This document shows, one piece after another, positions 35,494 to 44,212 of a stretch of 64,000 nt of DNA. The position numbers were made by a program, and so were the translations under genes. Under the pieces are notes generated by a model, which saw only the letters and a list, made by a program, of their open reading frames with translations, was not told the DNA's origin and ran no database searches. The first letter of the stretch is position 1; each line of letters opens with the position of its first letter. This stretch comes from Chryseobacterium sp. Leaf405 (GTDB lineage Bacteria > Bacteroidota > Bacteroidia > Flavobacteriales > Weeksellaceae). The stretch covers positions 434,490 through 498,489 of the forward strand of contig NZ_LMQN01000001.1 in the NCBI RefSeq assembly GCF_001425355.1. Reading direction: 5' to 3'.

Positions 35494-36342
35494 ATGATTA
35501 AAAAATCAATTTTATTACTTTGTTTAATGTTCATTTCTTTAGTTGTCAAAGCTCAGGAAAAGATTCCTTTTCGACTCACAAAACACAATAATATCATCAT
35601 AAAAACTTTAATAAATGATACAGACTCTCTGGATCTTATGTTTCAAATCGCCATGGAAGATGCATCAATTTCTCCAGAACGAAAAAGAAAAGCAGATCAT
35701 ATTCTATTTAAAAATGACGTCAGCAAAGATAATACTGTAAAAATAGGAAACAGAAAATATGACGGCATCAGATTTTTCAATAACGAATTGACAGGTCATG
35801 AAGCTGACGGGAAAATCGGAACCGGAATTTTTAAAGGAAAAACGTTTAAGATCGATTATAACAACAATCAATTCATCGTCTACGATAAAATGCCTGATCT
35901 AAAAGGCTATGAAACGATGCCTTTATTTTCAGAAAACGGACAATTTTACATCGTTGCAGACAATGTGATTGACAATCAGCAACAGGAAGTTTATTTTCTT
36001 CTACAGTCAGGATATTCCGGTGGATTGCTTTACAGTAATACATTTGCAAACGCAAAAAATTTAGATAAAAAATTGAAAATAACAGGTGAAAAAACCATGA
36101 AAAACTCTGCCGGACAAAGTATTGTAACAAAACAAGGTATTTTGCCTTTTATGAAGATTGGCAATTTTGTGTTAAAAGACGTTACCGCAGGATTTTTTGC
36201 AGGAGATCCTAAAACTCAAAAAGTAAATTATTTCGGAGCAGATCTGCTGAGAAGATTCAACTGGATTTTTGATGCAGACAGAAACAGGGTCTATATTCAG
36301 AAAAGCAAATATTTTAATGCGCCTTATTATAAAACAACTTAG
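35494..36342 (+). CDS. Secreted retropepsin-like protein, catalytic Asp apparently lost
   Basis: 282 residues with signal peptide (SILLLCLMFISLVVKAQ). The arrangement of beta segments, GKIGTGIFKGKTFKIDYNNN and the C-terminal FGADLLRRFNWIFDADRNRV match Bacteroidota clan-AA aspartyl protease-like proteins. The expected D-(T/S)-G active sites read LQSGYSGG and lack Asp. It is probably a binding protein or inactive homologue rather than a protease. No operon partners. A weak terminator follows. Confidence 0.65.
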   Translation: MIKKSILLLCLMFISLVVKAQEKIPFRLTKHNNIIIKTLINDTDSLDLMFQIAMEDASISPERKRKADHILFKNDVSKDNTVKIGNRKYDGIRFFNNELTGHEADGKIGTGIFKGKTFKIDYNNNQFIVYDKMPDLKGYETMPLFSENGQFYIVADNVIDNQQQEVYFLLQSGYSGGLLYSNTFANAKNLDKKLKITGEKTMKNSAGQSIVTKQGILPFMKIGNFVLKDVTAGFFAGDPKTQKVNYFGADLLRRFNWIFDADRNRVYIQKSKYFNAPYYKTT

Positions 36343-36361
36343 ACAATTTTCTTCAAACAAC

Positions 36362-36393
36362 AAAAAAGGTTTTCCATTTGGGAAGCCTTTTTA
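36362..36393 (+). terminator. Probable terminator
   Basis: Imperfect stem AAAAGGTTTTCC / GGAAGCCTTTTT with loop ATTTG, followed by AATTT. It starts 20 bases after the upstream stop codon. Confidence 0.65.
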
Positions 36394-36622
36394 ATTTAAA
36401 AATACGTTAACAAATCCTTAATAAATATGAATAATAACTAAACTATCTTGTACTATCCTGCTCCTTCAATTTTTATTTTATAATTTTTTTATACATTTAA
36501 AAATCATTAAATGTTTAAATTTTGAATAAGTAAAGTGAATACGAAATTAAATAAATTCACTACATAATAGACTCATTTCATCATTAAACAAAAAAGATCA
36601 TCAATTATAAATAAACAGATCA

Positions 36623-37903
36623 ATGAACAACATCCCCTCCGAAAGCTCAGTTTCTTCTTTATCAAGAAAGAGAAATTATGGTCTTCCATTAATTCTTATC
36701 ACGAGTTTATTTTTCTTTTGGGGATTTATTCATAACCTCGATCCAATCCTAATTAAACATCTTCGAAGTGCTTTCCAATTAAATCATTTTCAGGCTTCGT
36801 TGGTAGATTCATCAGTTTTTGCAGCATATTTTTTATTGGCAATTCCGGCAGGAATCATCATTCAGAAATATGGTTACAAAACTGGAATTTTAGTCGGGTT
36901 ATTTTTCTTTGCGGCAGGTTGTTTTCTATTTGTTCCTGCGGCAAATACAGTCAGTTACCCGTTTTTTCTTGGAGCTTTATTTGTTTTGTCTTGTGGATTG
37001 GCAATTCTTGAAACGGCAGCCAACCCTTACATTACAGTTTTAGGTCCACCTGAAAAAGCAACTCAACGATTAAATTTCGCACAATCTTTCAACGGTTTGG
37101 CAGCATCGATTGCTCCCATTATTGGCGGAATTTTTATTTTGGCTGAGGAACCAAAATCGCAGGAAGAACTAGCAACTTTATCTCAAGCAGCTAAAATAGC
37201 CTACATTCAAGCAGAAACAGCTTTGGTAAAAGGTCCGTATATTATTTTAGGGCTTATTCTTTTATTGGTAATGATTTTATTTTTATTCATTAAATTACCA
37301 GATGTCACTGAAAGCGAAGAAAAATCAACAAAAAATTATCTACAGGTTTTGGGAGTAAAAAATGTAGGTTGGGGAGTTCTCGCACAGTTTTTTTACATAG
37401 GTGCCCAAATTTATATTTTCAGTTTTCTGCTCGTTTTCGCGGAAGATGCAATCAATATGAAAGGTCAGGAAGCTAAATATTATGCAGGCGTTGCAGGATT
37501 TTTATTCATGATCGGACGTTTTGCAGGAACTTTTTTCATGAAATATATTCTACCTCAAAAATTATTAAGAATCTACAGTATTATCAGCATTATTCTCAGC
37601 ATTTATGTCGTTGCAGGAACGGGAATCACCACTTTATATGCACTTGTAGGGCTTACCTTCTTTATGTCTATCATGTTTCCGACAATCTTTGCTTTAGGAA
37701 TTGAAGGCGCAGGTTCCGAGACAAAACCGGCATCAAGTTTATTAATTATGTCAATCGTGGGAGGTGCAATTATTCCGCCGATTGCAAGTAAAATCACAGA
37801 TATATCTGGGAATATTCATTTTTCTTATATCGTACCTTTACTCTGTTTTATCATCGTATTTCTGTTTTCATTAAGATTCAGAAATAAAAAATCTTCATTA
37901 TAA
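36623..37903 (+). CDS. fucP: L-fucose:H+ symporter (sugar MFS transporter)
   Basis: 426 residues with 12 hydrophobic segments. It matches the FucP/glucose-galactose family: ITSLFFFWGFIHNLDPILIK near the N-terminus, ETAANPYITVLGPPE in helix 4, and RLNFAQSFNGLAASIAP. It is an inner-membrane proton-driven importer. It is first in a run of seven same-strand genes that together encode L-fucose breakdown, which supports fucose as the substrate. Spacers of about 110 bases to the next genes suggest one operon or internal promoters. Confidence 0.93.
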   Translation: MNNIPSESSVSSLSRKRNYGLPLILITSLFFFWGFIHNLDPILIKHLRSAFQLNHFQASLVDSSVFAAYFLLAIPAGIIIQKYGYKTGILVGLFFFAAGCFLFVPAANTVSYPFFLGALFVLSCGLAILETAANPYITVLGPPEKATQRLNFAQSFNGLAASIAPIIGGIFILAEEPKSQEELATLSQAAKIAYIQAETALVKGPYIILGLILLLVMILFLFIKLPDVTESEEKSTKNYLQVLGVKNVGWGVLAQFFYIGAQIYIFSFLLVFAEDAINMKGQEAKYYAGVAGFLFMIGRFAGTFFMKYILPQKLLRIYSIISIILSIYVVAGTGITTLYALVGLTFFMSIMFPTIFALGIEGAGSETKPASSLLIMSIVGGAIIPPIASKITDISGNIHFSYIVPLLCFIIVFLFSLRFRNKKSSL

Positions 37904-38016
37904 TTAAATACGTTTGTGTTCTTCGTTAAAAGAAATGCCTTTGCGGATTTAAAACAATTAATAGTTAAAAAAACTTTGCGGACTTTGCGTTAAAAAGCAC
38001 ACAACAAAAACTAAAA

Positions 38017-39657
38017 ATGAGCAATTTAATTTTAAAAATAAACAATAAAGACAATGTTATGGTCGCTTTGCAGAATATTCCAGCAGCCACTGAAATCATT
38101 TTTGAAGGACTTCCTTACATTACTTTAGAGGAAATTCCTGCCAAACATAAATTCTTTATGAATGACATGAAACAAGGCGACGAAATCTTTATGTATGGCG
38201 TTTTGGTAGGTAAGGTTCAATACGACTTGGCAGCAGGAACCCGCATGACCACTGAAAATACAAAGCACGCCGCCGAACCATTTTATTATCGCGATGTTGA
38301 TTACCAATGGACAAAACCTGATGTTTCAAGATTTCTACACAAAACATTTAAAGGATACCACCGTCCGAATGGCGATGTAGGAACGGCTAATTACTGGCTA
38401 TTTATCCCTACCGTTTTCTGTGAAAACCGTAATCTCGATATTATTAAAGAATCACTTTACAATGAATTAGGATATGCAGTAGACGAAAAATATAAAAGCT
38501 ACACCCATCAATTAGTAGAAGCTATTTCAAAAGGTGAAAATTTGGACGAAATTGATTTTTCACCATCAAATATTCCTAAAAAAGAAAGAGTTTTCAAAAA
38601 TATAGATGGCATTAAATTTCTCAATCATACAGGTGGTTGCGGTGGAACGAGACAAGATGCAGATACGCTCAGCAAATTGTTGGCTTCTTACGCAGACCAT
38701 CCCAATGTTGCGGGAGTTACGTTGTTGAGTTTGGGTTGCCAGCATCTTCAAATTGAAAATTTTAAAAAAGATTTATTTAACCGAAATCCTGATTTTTCTA
38801 AACCTCTGCTTGTTTTTGAACAGCAAAAAGCGGTAAGTGAAGAAACTATGATTAAGAATGCTATTTTTGAAACGCTGAAAGGACTTTTAGAAATCAATAC
38901 AATTGAGCGTGAAGATGCACCGCTAAGCAAACTTTGTGTTGGGGTAAAATGTGGCGGAAGCGATGGTTTCAGCGGAATTTCAGCGAACCCTGCGGTGGGA
39001 CATTTGGCGGATATTCTTTCTGTTTTGGGAGCTAAAGTTTTATTGGCAGAATTCCCTGAACTGTGTGGAGCAGAACAGGAATTAATCGACAGAGCTGTAG
39101 ATCAGGCAACTGCAGAAAAATTCATCAGATTAATGACAGAATACGACGAATTGGCTCATGCCGTCGGGTCAGGATTTTATATGAATCCGTCTCCGGGGAA
39201 TATTAAAGACGGATTAATTACCGATGCCATAAAATCTGCCGGAGCCGCGAAAAAAGGAGGTTCCTCACCTGTTGTAGACGTTTTAGATTATACAGAACCT
39301 GCCACTAAACCCGGGTTAAGTCTTGTTTGTACTCCTGGAAATGACGTTGAAGCAACCACAGGAAAAGCAGCGTCCGGAGCAACTTTAATTTTGTTCACAA
39401 CAGGTTTGGGCACACCAACAGGAAATCCGGTTTGCCCTGTAATAAAGGTGTCGACGAATACAGTTTTAGCTGAGAAAATGTCGGATATTATCGATATTGA
39501 TACAGGTGCAATCGTAAGGGGTGAAAAAACCATTCAGCAAATGGGTGAAGATATTCTGGATTTCTGTATTGAAGTTGCGAGCGGAAATATTATTCCTAAA
39601 GCAGTTGCTTTAAATCAGGATGATTTTATTCCCTGGAAAAGAGGAGTGAGTTTATAA
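38017..39657 (+). CDS. UxaA/altronate dehydratase family protein (candidate L-fuconate dehydratase)
   Basis: 546 residues with the full UxaA layout: an N-terminal SAF domain (about 1-85, VMVALQNIPAATEIIFEG) and the large C-terminal domain with HTGGCGGTRQDADTL, KCGGSDGFSG and STGL-like GLGTPTGNPV. UxaA enzymes dehydrate sugar acids with Fe or Mn. The pathway context (fucose transporter, fuconolactonase, keto-deoxy-fuconate dehydrogenase) points to L-fuconate to 2-keto-3-deoxy-L-fuconate rather than altronate. Xanthomonas uses an unrelated enolase-superfamily enzyme for this step. The assignment is by context. Confidence 0.85.
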   Translation: MSNLILKINNKDNVMVALQNIPAATEIIFEGLPYITLEEIPAKHKFFMNDMKQGDEIFMYGVLVGKVQYDLAAGTRMTTENTKHAAEPFYYRDVDYQWTKPDVSRFLHKTFKGYHRPNGDVGTANYWLFIPTVFCENRNLDIIKESLYNELGYAVDEKYKSYTHQLVEAISKGENLDEIDFSPSNIPKKERVFKNIDGIKFLNHTGGCGGTRQDADTLSKLLASYADHPNVAGVTLLSLGCQHLQIENFKKDLFNRNPDFSKPLLVFEQQKAVSEETMIKNAIFETLKGLLEINTIEREDAPLSKLCVGVKCGGSDGFSGISANPAVGHLADILSVLGAKVLLAEFPELCGAEQELIDRAVDQATAEKFIRLMTEYDELAHAVGSGFYMNPSPGNIKDGLITDAIKSAGAAKKGGSSPVVDVLDYTEPATKPGLSLVCTPGNDVEATTGKAASGATLILFTTGLGTPTGNPVCPVIKVSTNTVLAEKMSDIIDIDTGAIVRGEKTIQQMGEDILDFCIEVASGNIIPKAVALNQDDFIPWKRGVSL

Positions 39658-39780
39658 GTAAATTTTAAGTAAAAAGTAAAAGAGCCATGTTCAATACTAA
39701 TTAGTTAGGTATTATAATAAGAAAATCTTAGTGTCCTTTGCGTCAAAAAATATATAAAAATTTAAACAACAATTATAAAA

Positions 39781-40545
39781 ATGTTTTCATTAAAAAATAA
39801 AAAAGCCGTTGTAACAGGTGGAGGAAGCGGAATCGGGCAGGCAATTGCCATTCAGCTTGCAAAAAATGGTGCAGAAGTTCACATTCTTGAAATTACAGAA
39901 CAGAACGGACAGGAAACGCTAGAAAAAATACAGTCATCAGGTGGAACTGCTAAAATTTATGCTTGTGATGTATCAAAACAAAAAGATGTCGTAGCCGTTT
40001 TTGATCAAATTGGTGCAATCAATATTCTTGTCAACAATGCAGGAATTGCCCACATCGGAAAAGCAGATACCACTTCTGAAGAGGATTTTGACAGAATTTA
40101 TAATGTCAACATCAAAGGAGTGTACAACTGCTTATTTGCAGCAATTCCACAAATCAGAAAGTCTGGTGGCGGTGTCATTATTAATATGGCTTCGATTGCA
40201 GCATTGGTTGGAATTCCTGACCGTTTTGCGTACAGTACGGCAAAAGGTGCGGTAAAAGCAATGACGATGAGTGTTGCCAAAGATTATATTGGTGAAAATA
40301 TCCGTTGTAATTCGATTTCCCCGGCTCGTGTACATACACCTTTTGTAGATGGATTTTTAAAGAATAATTATCCTGATAATATCGAAGAAATGTTTGATAA
40401 ATTATCTAAAACACAACCGATTGGCAGAATGGCTCAGCCGGAGGAAGTAGCTTCTTTGGCACTTTATTTATGCAGTGACGAAGCATCATTTATTACAGGT
40501 GTAGATTATCCTATCGATGGTGGATTTACTACTTTAAATAATTAA
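39781..40545 (+). CDS. SDR oxidoreductase (candidate 2-keto-3-deoxy-L-fuconate dehydrogenase)
   Basis: 254 residues of classical SDR type: TGGGSGIGQ (12-20), NNAG (85-88), and catalytic Ser138, Tyr151 and Lys155 (AYSTAKGA). The C-terminus GVDYPIDGG is standard. In the fucose cluster one SDR must oxidise the sugar and another the keto-deoxy acid; this canonical enzyme lies between the dehydratase and the FAH hydrolase, so the second step is more likely. The role by position is inference. Confidence 0.85.
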   Translation: MFSLKNKKAVVTGGGSGIGQAIAIQLAKNGAEVHILEITEQNGQETLEKIQSSGGTAKIYACDVSKQKDVVAVFDQIGAINILVNNAGIAHIGKADTTSEEDFDRIYNVNIKGVYNCLFAAIPQIRKSGGGVIINMASIAALVGIPDRFAYSTAKGAVKAMTMSVAKDYIGENIRCNSISPARVHTPFVDGFLKNNYPDNIEEMFDKLSKTQPIGRMAQPEEVASLALYLCSDEASFITGVDYPIDGGFTTLNN

Positions 40546-40586
40546 AATTTGTAAATTAATCTAAACTTTTGATTGAACTACACTAC

Positions 40587-40685
40587 CCTAGCCCCGATAG
40601 AAACGGCATCCTTTTTTAGGATTGGCGCAGCGCAGCGGAGACAAACCCAAAAAAGATATAGTGGATAGCGGGAATAGCTTCAAAT
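40587..40685. repeat. Interspersed palindromic repeat (CCTAGCCCCGAT type), copy B
   Basis: Begins CCTAGCCCCGATAGAAACGG and ends ATAGCGGGAATAGCTTCAAA. The arms are imperfect reverse complements closing on CATCCTTTTTT / AAAAAAGAT, with GCGCAGCGCAGCGGAG in the loop. It lies between the SDR and the FAH gene and is related to copy A at 32625-32699. Confidence 0.75.
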
Positions 40686-40717
40686 AAAAATGTAGATTCT
40701 AAAAAATAAAAAATAAT

Positions 40718-41569
40718 ATGAAATTAATAAAATTCGGAAAACCAGGACAGGAAAAACCTGGTGTAATTATCAATGATAAAAGATATGATGTTTCTCATCT
40801 GGTGAAGGACTATGATGAAAACTTCTTTTCGGGTGATGCTGTTGAAAATTTAAAATCGGAAATCAATACTCAAAATCTACCTGAAGTTTCTCAGGATGAA
40901 AGATTGGGAGCCCCGTTGGCGAGACCTTCGAAAATCATTTGTGTGGGCTTAAATTATAAAGACCATGCTGCCGAAACTAACGCTCCAATTCCGCAGGAAC
41001 CGATTCTGTTTTTTAAAGCGACTTCAGCCATTGTTGGTCCGAATGATGATTTGATTATTCCTAAAAACAGCGTAAAAACCGACTGGGAAGTTGAATTAGC
41101 CGTTGTTATTGGGAAAAAAGCGAGTTATGTTTCAGAAGAAAATGCATTGGAACATATTGCAGGATACGTTTTGCACAACGATTATAGTGAAAGAGAATTT
41201 CAGCTGGAAAGGAACGGACAATGGGTAAAAGGAAAAAGCTGTGATACGTTTGCGCCGATTGGACCTTTCATTGCGACACCCGATGAGATTGAAGATGTTC
41301 ATAATTTGCGTTTGTGGCTAAAAGTGAATGGAGAAATTTTACAGGATGGAAACACCTCTAACCTTATTTTCAATATCCCTTTTGTTGTGAGCTATATCAG
41401 TCAGTTTATGACTTTGCTTCCGGGTGATGTGATTACGACGGGAACGCCTGCTGGTGTTGGTTTGGGACAAAAACCTGAGCCTTGGTATCTGAAACCGGGA
41501 GACGTCGTGGAGTTGGGAATTGACGGTTTGGGAAGCAGCACACAAAAAGTAAAAGCATACGGAGAATGA
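40718..41569 (+). CDS. Fumarylacetoacetate hydrolase family protein (candidate 2,4-diketo-3-deoxy-L-fuconate hydrolase)
   Basis: 283 residues. The FAH fold is clear: ICVGLNYKDHAAETN (about 75-89), then DWEVELAVVIG with the metal-binding Glu residues, HNDYSEREFQ, and TPAGVGLGQKPEPWYLKPGD. In the non-phosphorylative fucose pathway such an enzyme cleaves the diketo acid to pyruvate and L-lactate. The gene overlaps the mutarotase start by 4 bases. A role as generic acylpyruvase is the alternative, but context favours fucose. Confidence 0.9.
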   Translation: MKLIKFGKPGQEKPGVIINDKRYDVSHLVKDYDENFFSGDAVENLKSEINTQNLPEVSQDERLGAPLARPSKIICVGLNYKDHAAETNAPIPQEPILFFKATSAIVGPNDDLIIPKNSVKTDWEVELAVVIGKKASYVSEENALEHIAGYVLHNDYSEREFQLERNGQWVKGKSCDTFAPIGPFIATPDEIEDVHNLRLWLKVNGEILQDGNTSNLIFNIPFVVSYISQFMTLLPGDVITTGTPAGVGLGQKPEPWYLKPGDVVELGIDGLGSSTQKVKAYGE

Positions 41570-41895
41570 AAAAATATTGTTTAGCCCTTGATATGGTCGA
41601 TGATCCAAAATTGATCGCAGAATACGAAAGATATCACGAAAACGTGTGGCCTGAAATCAAGCAAAGTCTTTCGGATTCGGGAATTCAAAACATGGAAATT
41701 TATCGTGTTCAAAATCGATTGATAATGATTATCGAGACTGATGAAAATTTTTCTTTTGAAACAAAAAAAGAAATGGATAATAATAATCCGAAAGTTCAGG
41801 AATGGGAACAATTGATGTCAAAATTTCAGCAACAGCTGCCCAATTCGAAGCCGGGAGAAAAGTGGCAGTTGATGGATAAAGTATTTTCATTGTAA
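41566..41895 (+). CDS. L-rhamnose/L-fucose mutarotase (RhaM family)
   Basis: 109 residues in the RhaM/YiiL dimeric ferredoxin-like fold: LALDMVDDPKLIAEYERYHE (catalytic His-Glu region), NVWPEIKQSLSDSGIQNMEI and a C-terminal KWQLMDKVFSL. It interconverts sugar anomers so that the dehydrogenase receives the right form. It is ATGA-coupled to the FAH gene and sits inside the fucose cluster, so L-fucose is the probable substrate. Confidence 0.9.
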   Translation: MKKYCLALDMVDDPKLIAEYERYHENVWPEIKQSLSDSGIQNMEIYRVQNRLIMIIETDENFSFETKKEMDNNNPKVQEWEQLMSKFQQQLPNSKPGEKWQLMDKVFSL

Positions 41896-41922
41896 ATTTC
41901 ATTTCATAAAAACCTGAACCAA

Positions 41923-42747
41923 ATGATTATTGATTCTCACGTTCATTTTTGGAAGTTTAATCCAATTCGTGATGCTTGGATTACGGAAAACATGAACGCT
42001 ATCCGAAGAGATTTTCTTCCTGAAGATTTTTCACTATATCTTAATGAAAATCAAATTGATGGCTGCATTGCCGTTCAGGCTGATCAAAGTGATGAAGAAA
42101 CTTCTTTTTTGTTGAATTTAGCTAAAGAAAATTCTTTCATCAAAGGCATTGTCGGTTGGATTGATTTGACTTCTGAAAAATTGGAAGAAAAACTTGAAAA
42201 CTATCAGTCAGCTAAAATAATCAAGGGATTCCGACATATCGTTGAAAGTGAAAAAATTGGTTTTTTATTACAAAAAAATATACTTGAGGGAATATCTAAA
42301 CTTCATCATTATGGCTATACTTTCGATATTTTATTGAGACAACATCAACTTTCGGATGCGGTTAAATTTTCTGAGAAATTACCAAATAAACCTTTTATTT
42401 TAGACCATTGCGGAAAACCAAATTTGACTACAAATGATTTAAAAGATTGGAAAGCAAATATTTCAGAACTGGCGAAAAATCCTAATGTTTACTGCAAAGT
42501 TTCAGGACTTTTAACGCAAGGAAATTTGAATACGATCAATGAAAAATCAATTTTTGAAATTCTGGATTTTGTTTTTTCTCAATTTGGAATTGATCGAACA
42601 GTGTTCGGAAGCGATTGGCCCGTGATGCTGTTAGGAGGAAATTATCCGCTGTGGCTGGAATTGATTTCAAAATATGTCAATCAGTTTTCCAAAGAGGAAC
42701 AGGAACTTTTTTACTCTGGAAATGCAGTGAAGTTTTACAACTTATAA
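41923..42747 (+). CDS. Amidohydrolase family L-fuconolactonase
   Basis: 274 residues of the TIM-barrel amidohydrolase_2 family: MIIDSHVHFWKFNPIRDAW at the N-terminus (metal-binding His-x-His), later FILDHCGKPN and FGSDWPVML with the catalytic Asp. This is the COG3618 lactonase group that opens L-fucono-1,5-lactone to L-fuconate. It lies 27 bases after the mutarotase gene and 56 before the SDR gene. Confidence 0.92.
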   Translation: MIIDSHVHFWKFNPIRDAWITENMNAIRRDFLPEDFSLYLNENQIDGCIAVQADQSDEETSFLLNLAKENSFIKGIVGWIDLTSEKLEEKLENYQSAKIIKGFRHIVESEKIGFLLQKNILEGISKLHHYGYTFDILLRQHQLSDAVKFSEKLPNKPFILDHCGKPNLTTNDLKDWKANISELAKNPNVYCKVSGLLTQGNLNTINEKSIFEILDFVFSQFGIDRTVFGSDWPVMLLGGNYPLWLELISKYVNQFSKEEQELFYSGNAVKFYNL

Positions 42748-42803
42748 TTATTTTTTTAGCATTAAGAATTAAACTTATAATTAAAAGAACATATATTCAA
42801 AAT

Positions 42804-43589
42804 ATGAACTTAAATTTAGATAACAAAATCATCATCGTAAGCGGCGGTGCAAAAGGTATCGGAAACGCTATCGTGAAAACTTTAGCCGAAGAAAAAGCGT
42901 TTCCCATAATTATCGGGAGAAACGAAAATGACAACAAAAAAGCCGTTCAGGAAATTATAGATCACAGAGGAAAAGCAGATTTTGTGACCGCCGAACTTTC
43001 TCAACCCGAAGAATGTAAAAAAGCCATTGATGAAGTCATAAAAAAATACGAGATAATTGATGGAATCGTCAACAATGCCGGTGTAAACGATGGTGTTAGT
43101 TTGGAAAACGGCTCTTATGAAAAATTTTTAGAATCGTATCACAAAAATGTGGTGCATTATTATCTTTTGGTACATCATGCGCTTCCCTATCTCAAAGAAA
43201 GTAAAGGTTCGATTTTAAATATCGGAAGCAAAACTGCAGAAACCGGACAAGGCGGAACGTCAGGTTATGCCGCTTCAAACGGTGCCAGAAATGCCTTAAC
43301 AAGAGAATGGGCCGTCGAACTTTTACCTTACGGCATCCGCGTGAATGCGATTATCGTTGCAGAAGCATGGACTCCCCTCTATCAATCATGGATTTCTACT
43401 TTTGAAAATCCTGAGGAAAAACTGAAAAGTATTACTTCAAAAATTCCTTTTGAAAACAGAATGACAACTTCGGAAGAAATTGCGAATATGGCTACATTTC
43501 TTTTATCTGAAAAATCTTCACATACCACAGGACAGCTGATTCATGTGGATGGTGGGTATGTGCATTTGGATAGGAGTTTGGGATTATGA
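42804..43589 (+). CDS. SDR oxidoreductase (candidate L-fucose dehydrogenase) with Lys-to-Asn change
   Basis: 261 residues from ATG at 42804; the frame is open further upstream, but that part lies inside the lactonase gene. It has SGGAKGIGN (13-21), NNAG (90-93), Ser142 and Tyr155, but the YxxxK motif reads Y-A-A-S-N, so Asn159 replaces the usual catalytic Lys. The neighbouring GARNALTREWAVELLPYGIR with IVAEAWTPLY is characteristic of a sugar-dehydrogenase subgroup. In context it probably oxidises L-fucose to L-fuconolactone; the change may be a subgroup trait rather than a defect. Confidence 0.85.
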   Translation: MNLNLDNKIIIVSGGAKGIGNAIVKTLAEEKAFPIIIGRNENDNKKAVQEIIDHRGKADFVTAELSQPEECKKAIDEVIKKYEIIDGIVNNAGVNDGVSLENGSYEKFLESYHKNVVHYYLLVHHALPYLKESKGSILNIGSKTAETGQGGTSGYAASNGARNALTREWAVELLPYGIRVNAIIVAEAWTPLYQSWISTFENPEEKLKSITSKIPFENRMTTSEEIANMATFLLSEKSSHTTGQLIHVDGGYVHLDRSLGL

Positions 43590-43646
43590 AAAGTATAATT
43601 TTATTAAATTCAAATAAATTTATAAATTTGTTTAAAACAAAAAAAG

Positions 43647-43877
43647 ATGGAATCTGCCACATTAAAAAGCATCAATAAAATTCTTAAAGAAGCTCCAGAA
43701 AATATTTTGGAGAGAATTTTAGGTTATATTGAAGGAATTTTAGAAGAAGAAAACACTGATTTTGAGCTTTCCGATGAGCAAAAAAAAAGTCTTCAAGAAA
43801 TAAAAAAAAGATCTTACGAACAACATACAGAAATTGACACTTTTCTTAATGAAATGAGTTCAAAATATGAAATTTAA
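43647..43877 (+). CDS. Antitoxin of a ParE/RelE-type toxin-antitoxin pair
   Basis: 76 residues, highly charged and helical (ILERILGYIEGILEEE, then KKRSYEQHTEIDTFLNEMSS). It overlaps the downstream toxin gene by 11 bases, the usual antitoxin-first arrangement. The C-terminal helices look like a toxin-binding tail. No classical DNA-binding domain is obvious. Confidence 0.8.
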   Translation: MESATLKSINKILKEAPENILERILGYIEGILEEENTDFELSDEQKKSLQEIKKRSYEQHTEIDTFLNEMSSKYEI

Positions 43878-44160
43878 GATCATCATCTCTGAAGAAGCAA
43901 AAGCAGATGTTGAGCATTCTTATCTTTACTATAAAACTAAAGTCACTCAAAAAGTTGCTGATCAATTTTTCAAAGATTTTAAATCTAATTTAGGAACGAT
44001 TTCCAAAAATCCCTATTTTAAAATTTGGTTTGAGGGTTTTCATGGAAAGTTAATGAAGAAATATCCCTTTCTGATATTTTATACAATCGATAAAATTGCT
44101 AAAATCATTGTTATTACAAGGGTTTTTCACACCTCACAGAATCCAGAAAAATATTCATAA
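43867..44160 (+). CDS. ParE/RelE family toxin
   Basis: 97 residues: ISEEAKADVEHSYLYYKTKV, then NLGTISKNPYF and the terminal beta strands LIFYTIDKIAKIIVITRVFH with HTSQNP, the normal ParE/RelE superfamily pattern. It acts on gyrase (ParE) or ribosome-bound mRNA (RelE); which one cannot be read here. It is followed directly by a terminator shared with the convergent carB gene. Confidence 0.88.
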   Translation: MKFKIIISEEAKADVEHSYLYYKTKVTQKVADQFFKDFKSNLGTISKNPYFKIWFEGFHGKLMKKYPFLIFYTIDKIAKIIVITRVFHTSQNPEKYS

Positions 44161-44189
44161 AAAAGCGGAAGAAAAAATCTCCCGCTTTT
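44161..44189. terminator. Bidirectional terminator between toxin gene and carB
   Basis: Stem AAAAGCGG (44161-44168) / CCGCTTTT (44182-44189) beginning right at the toxin stop codon. A-rich and T-rich flanks suit both directions. Confidence 0.75.
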
Positions 44190-44212
44190 ATTACTTTATC
44201 TCAATTCGAAAA

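Noticed and set aside
37925..38000. Recurrent CTTTGCG(G/T) phrases upstream of fucose-pathway genes as operators
   Set aside because: Short, loosely spaced and of a kind frequently seen in flavobacterial intergenic DNA; not distinguishable from background here.
42615..42803. N-terminal extension of the second SDR
   Set aside because: The extra codons are an out-of-frame reading of the lactonase gene; the Rossmann motif begins correctly from 42804.
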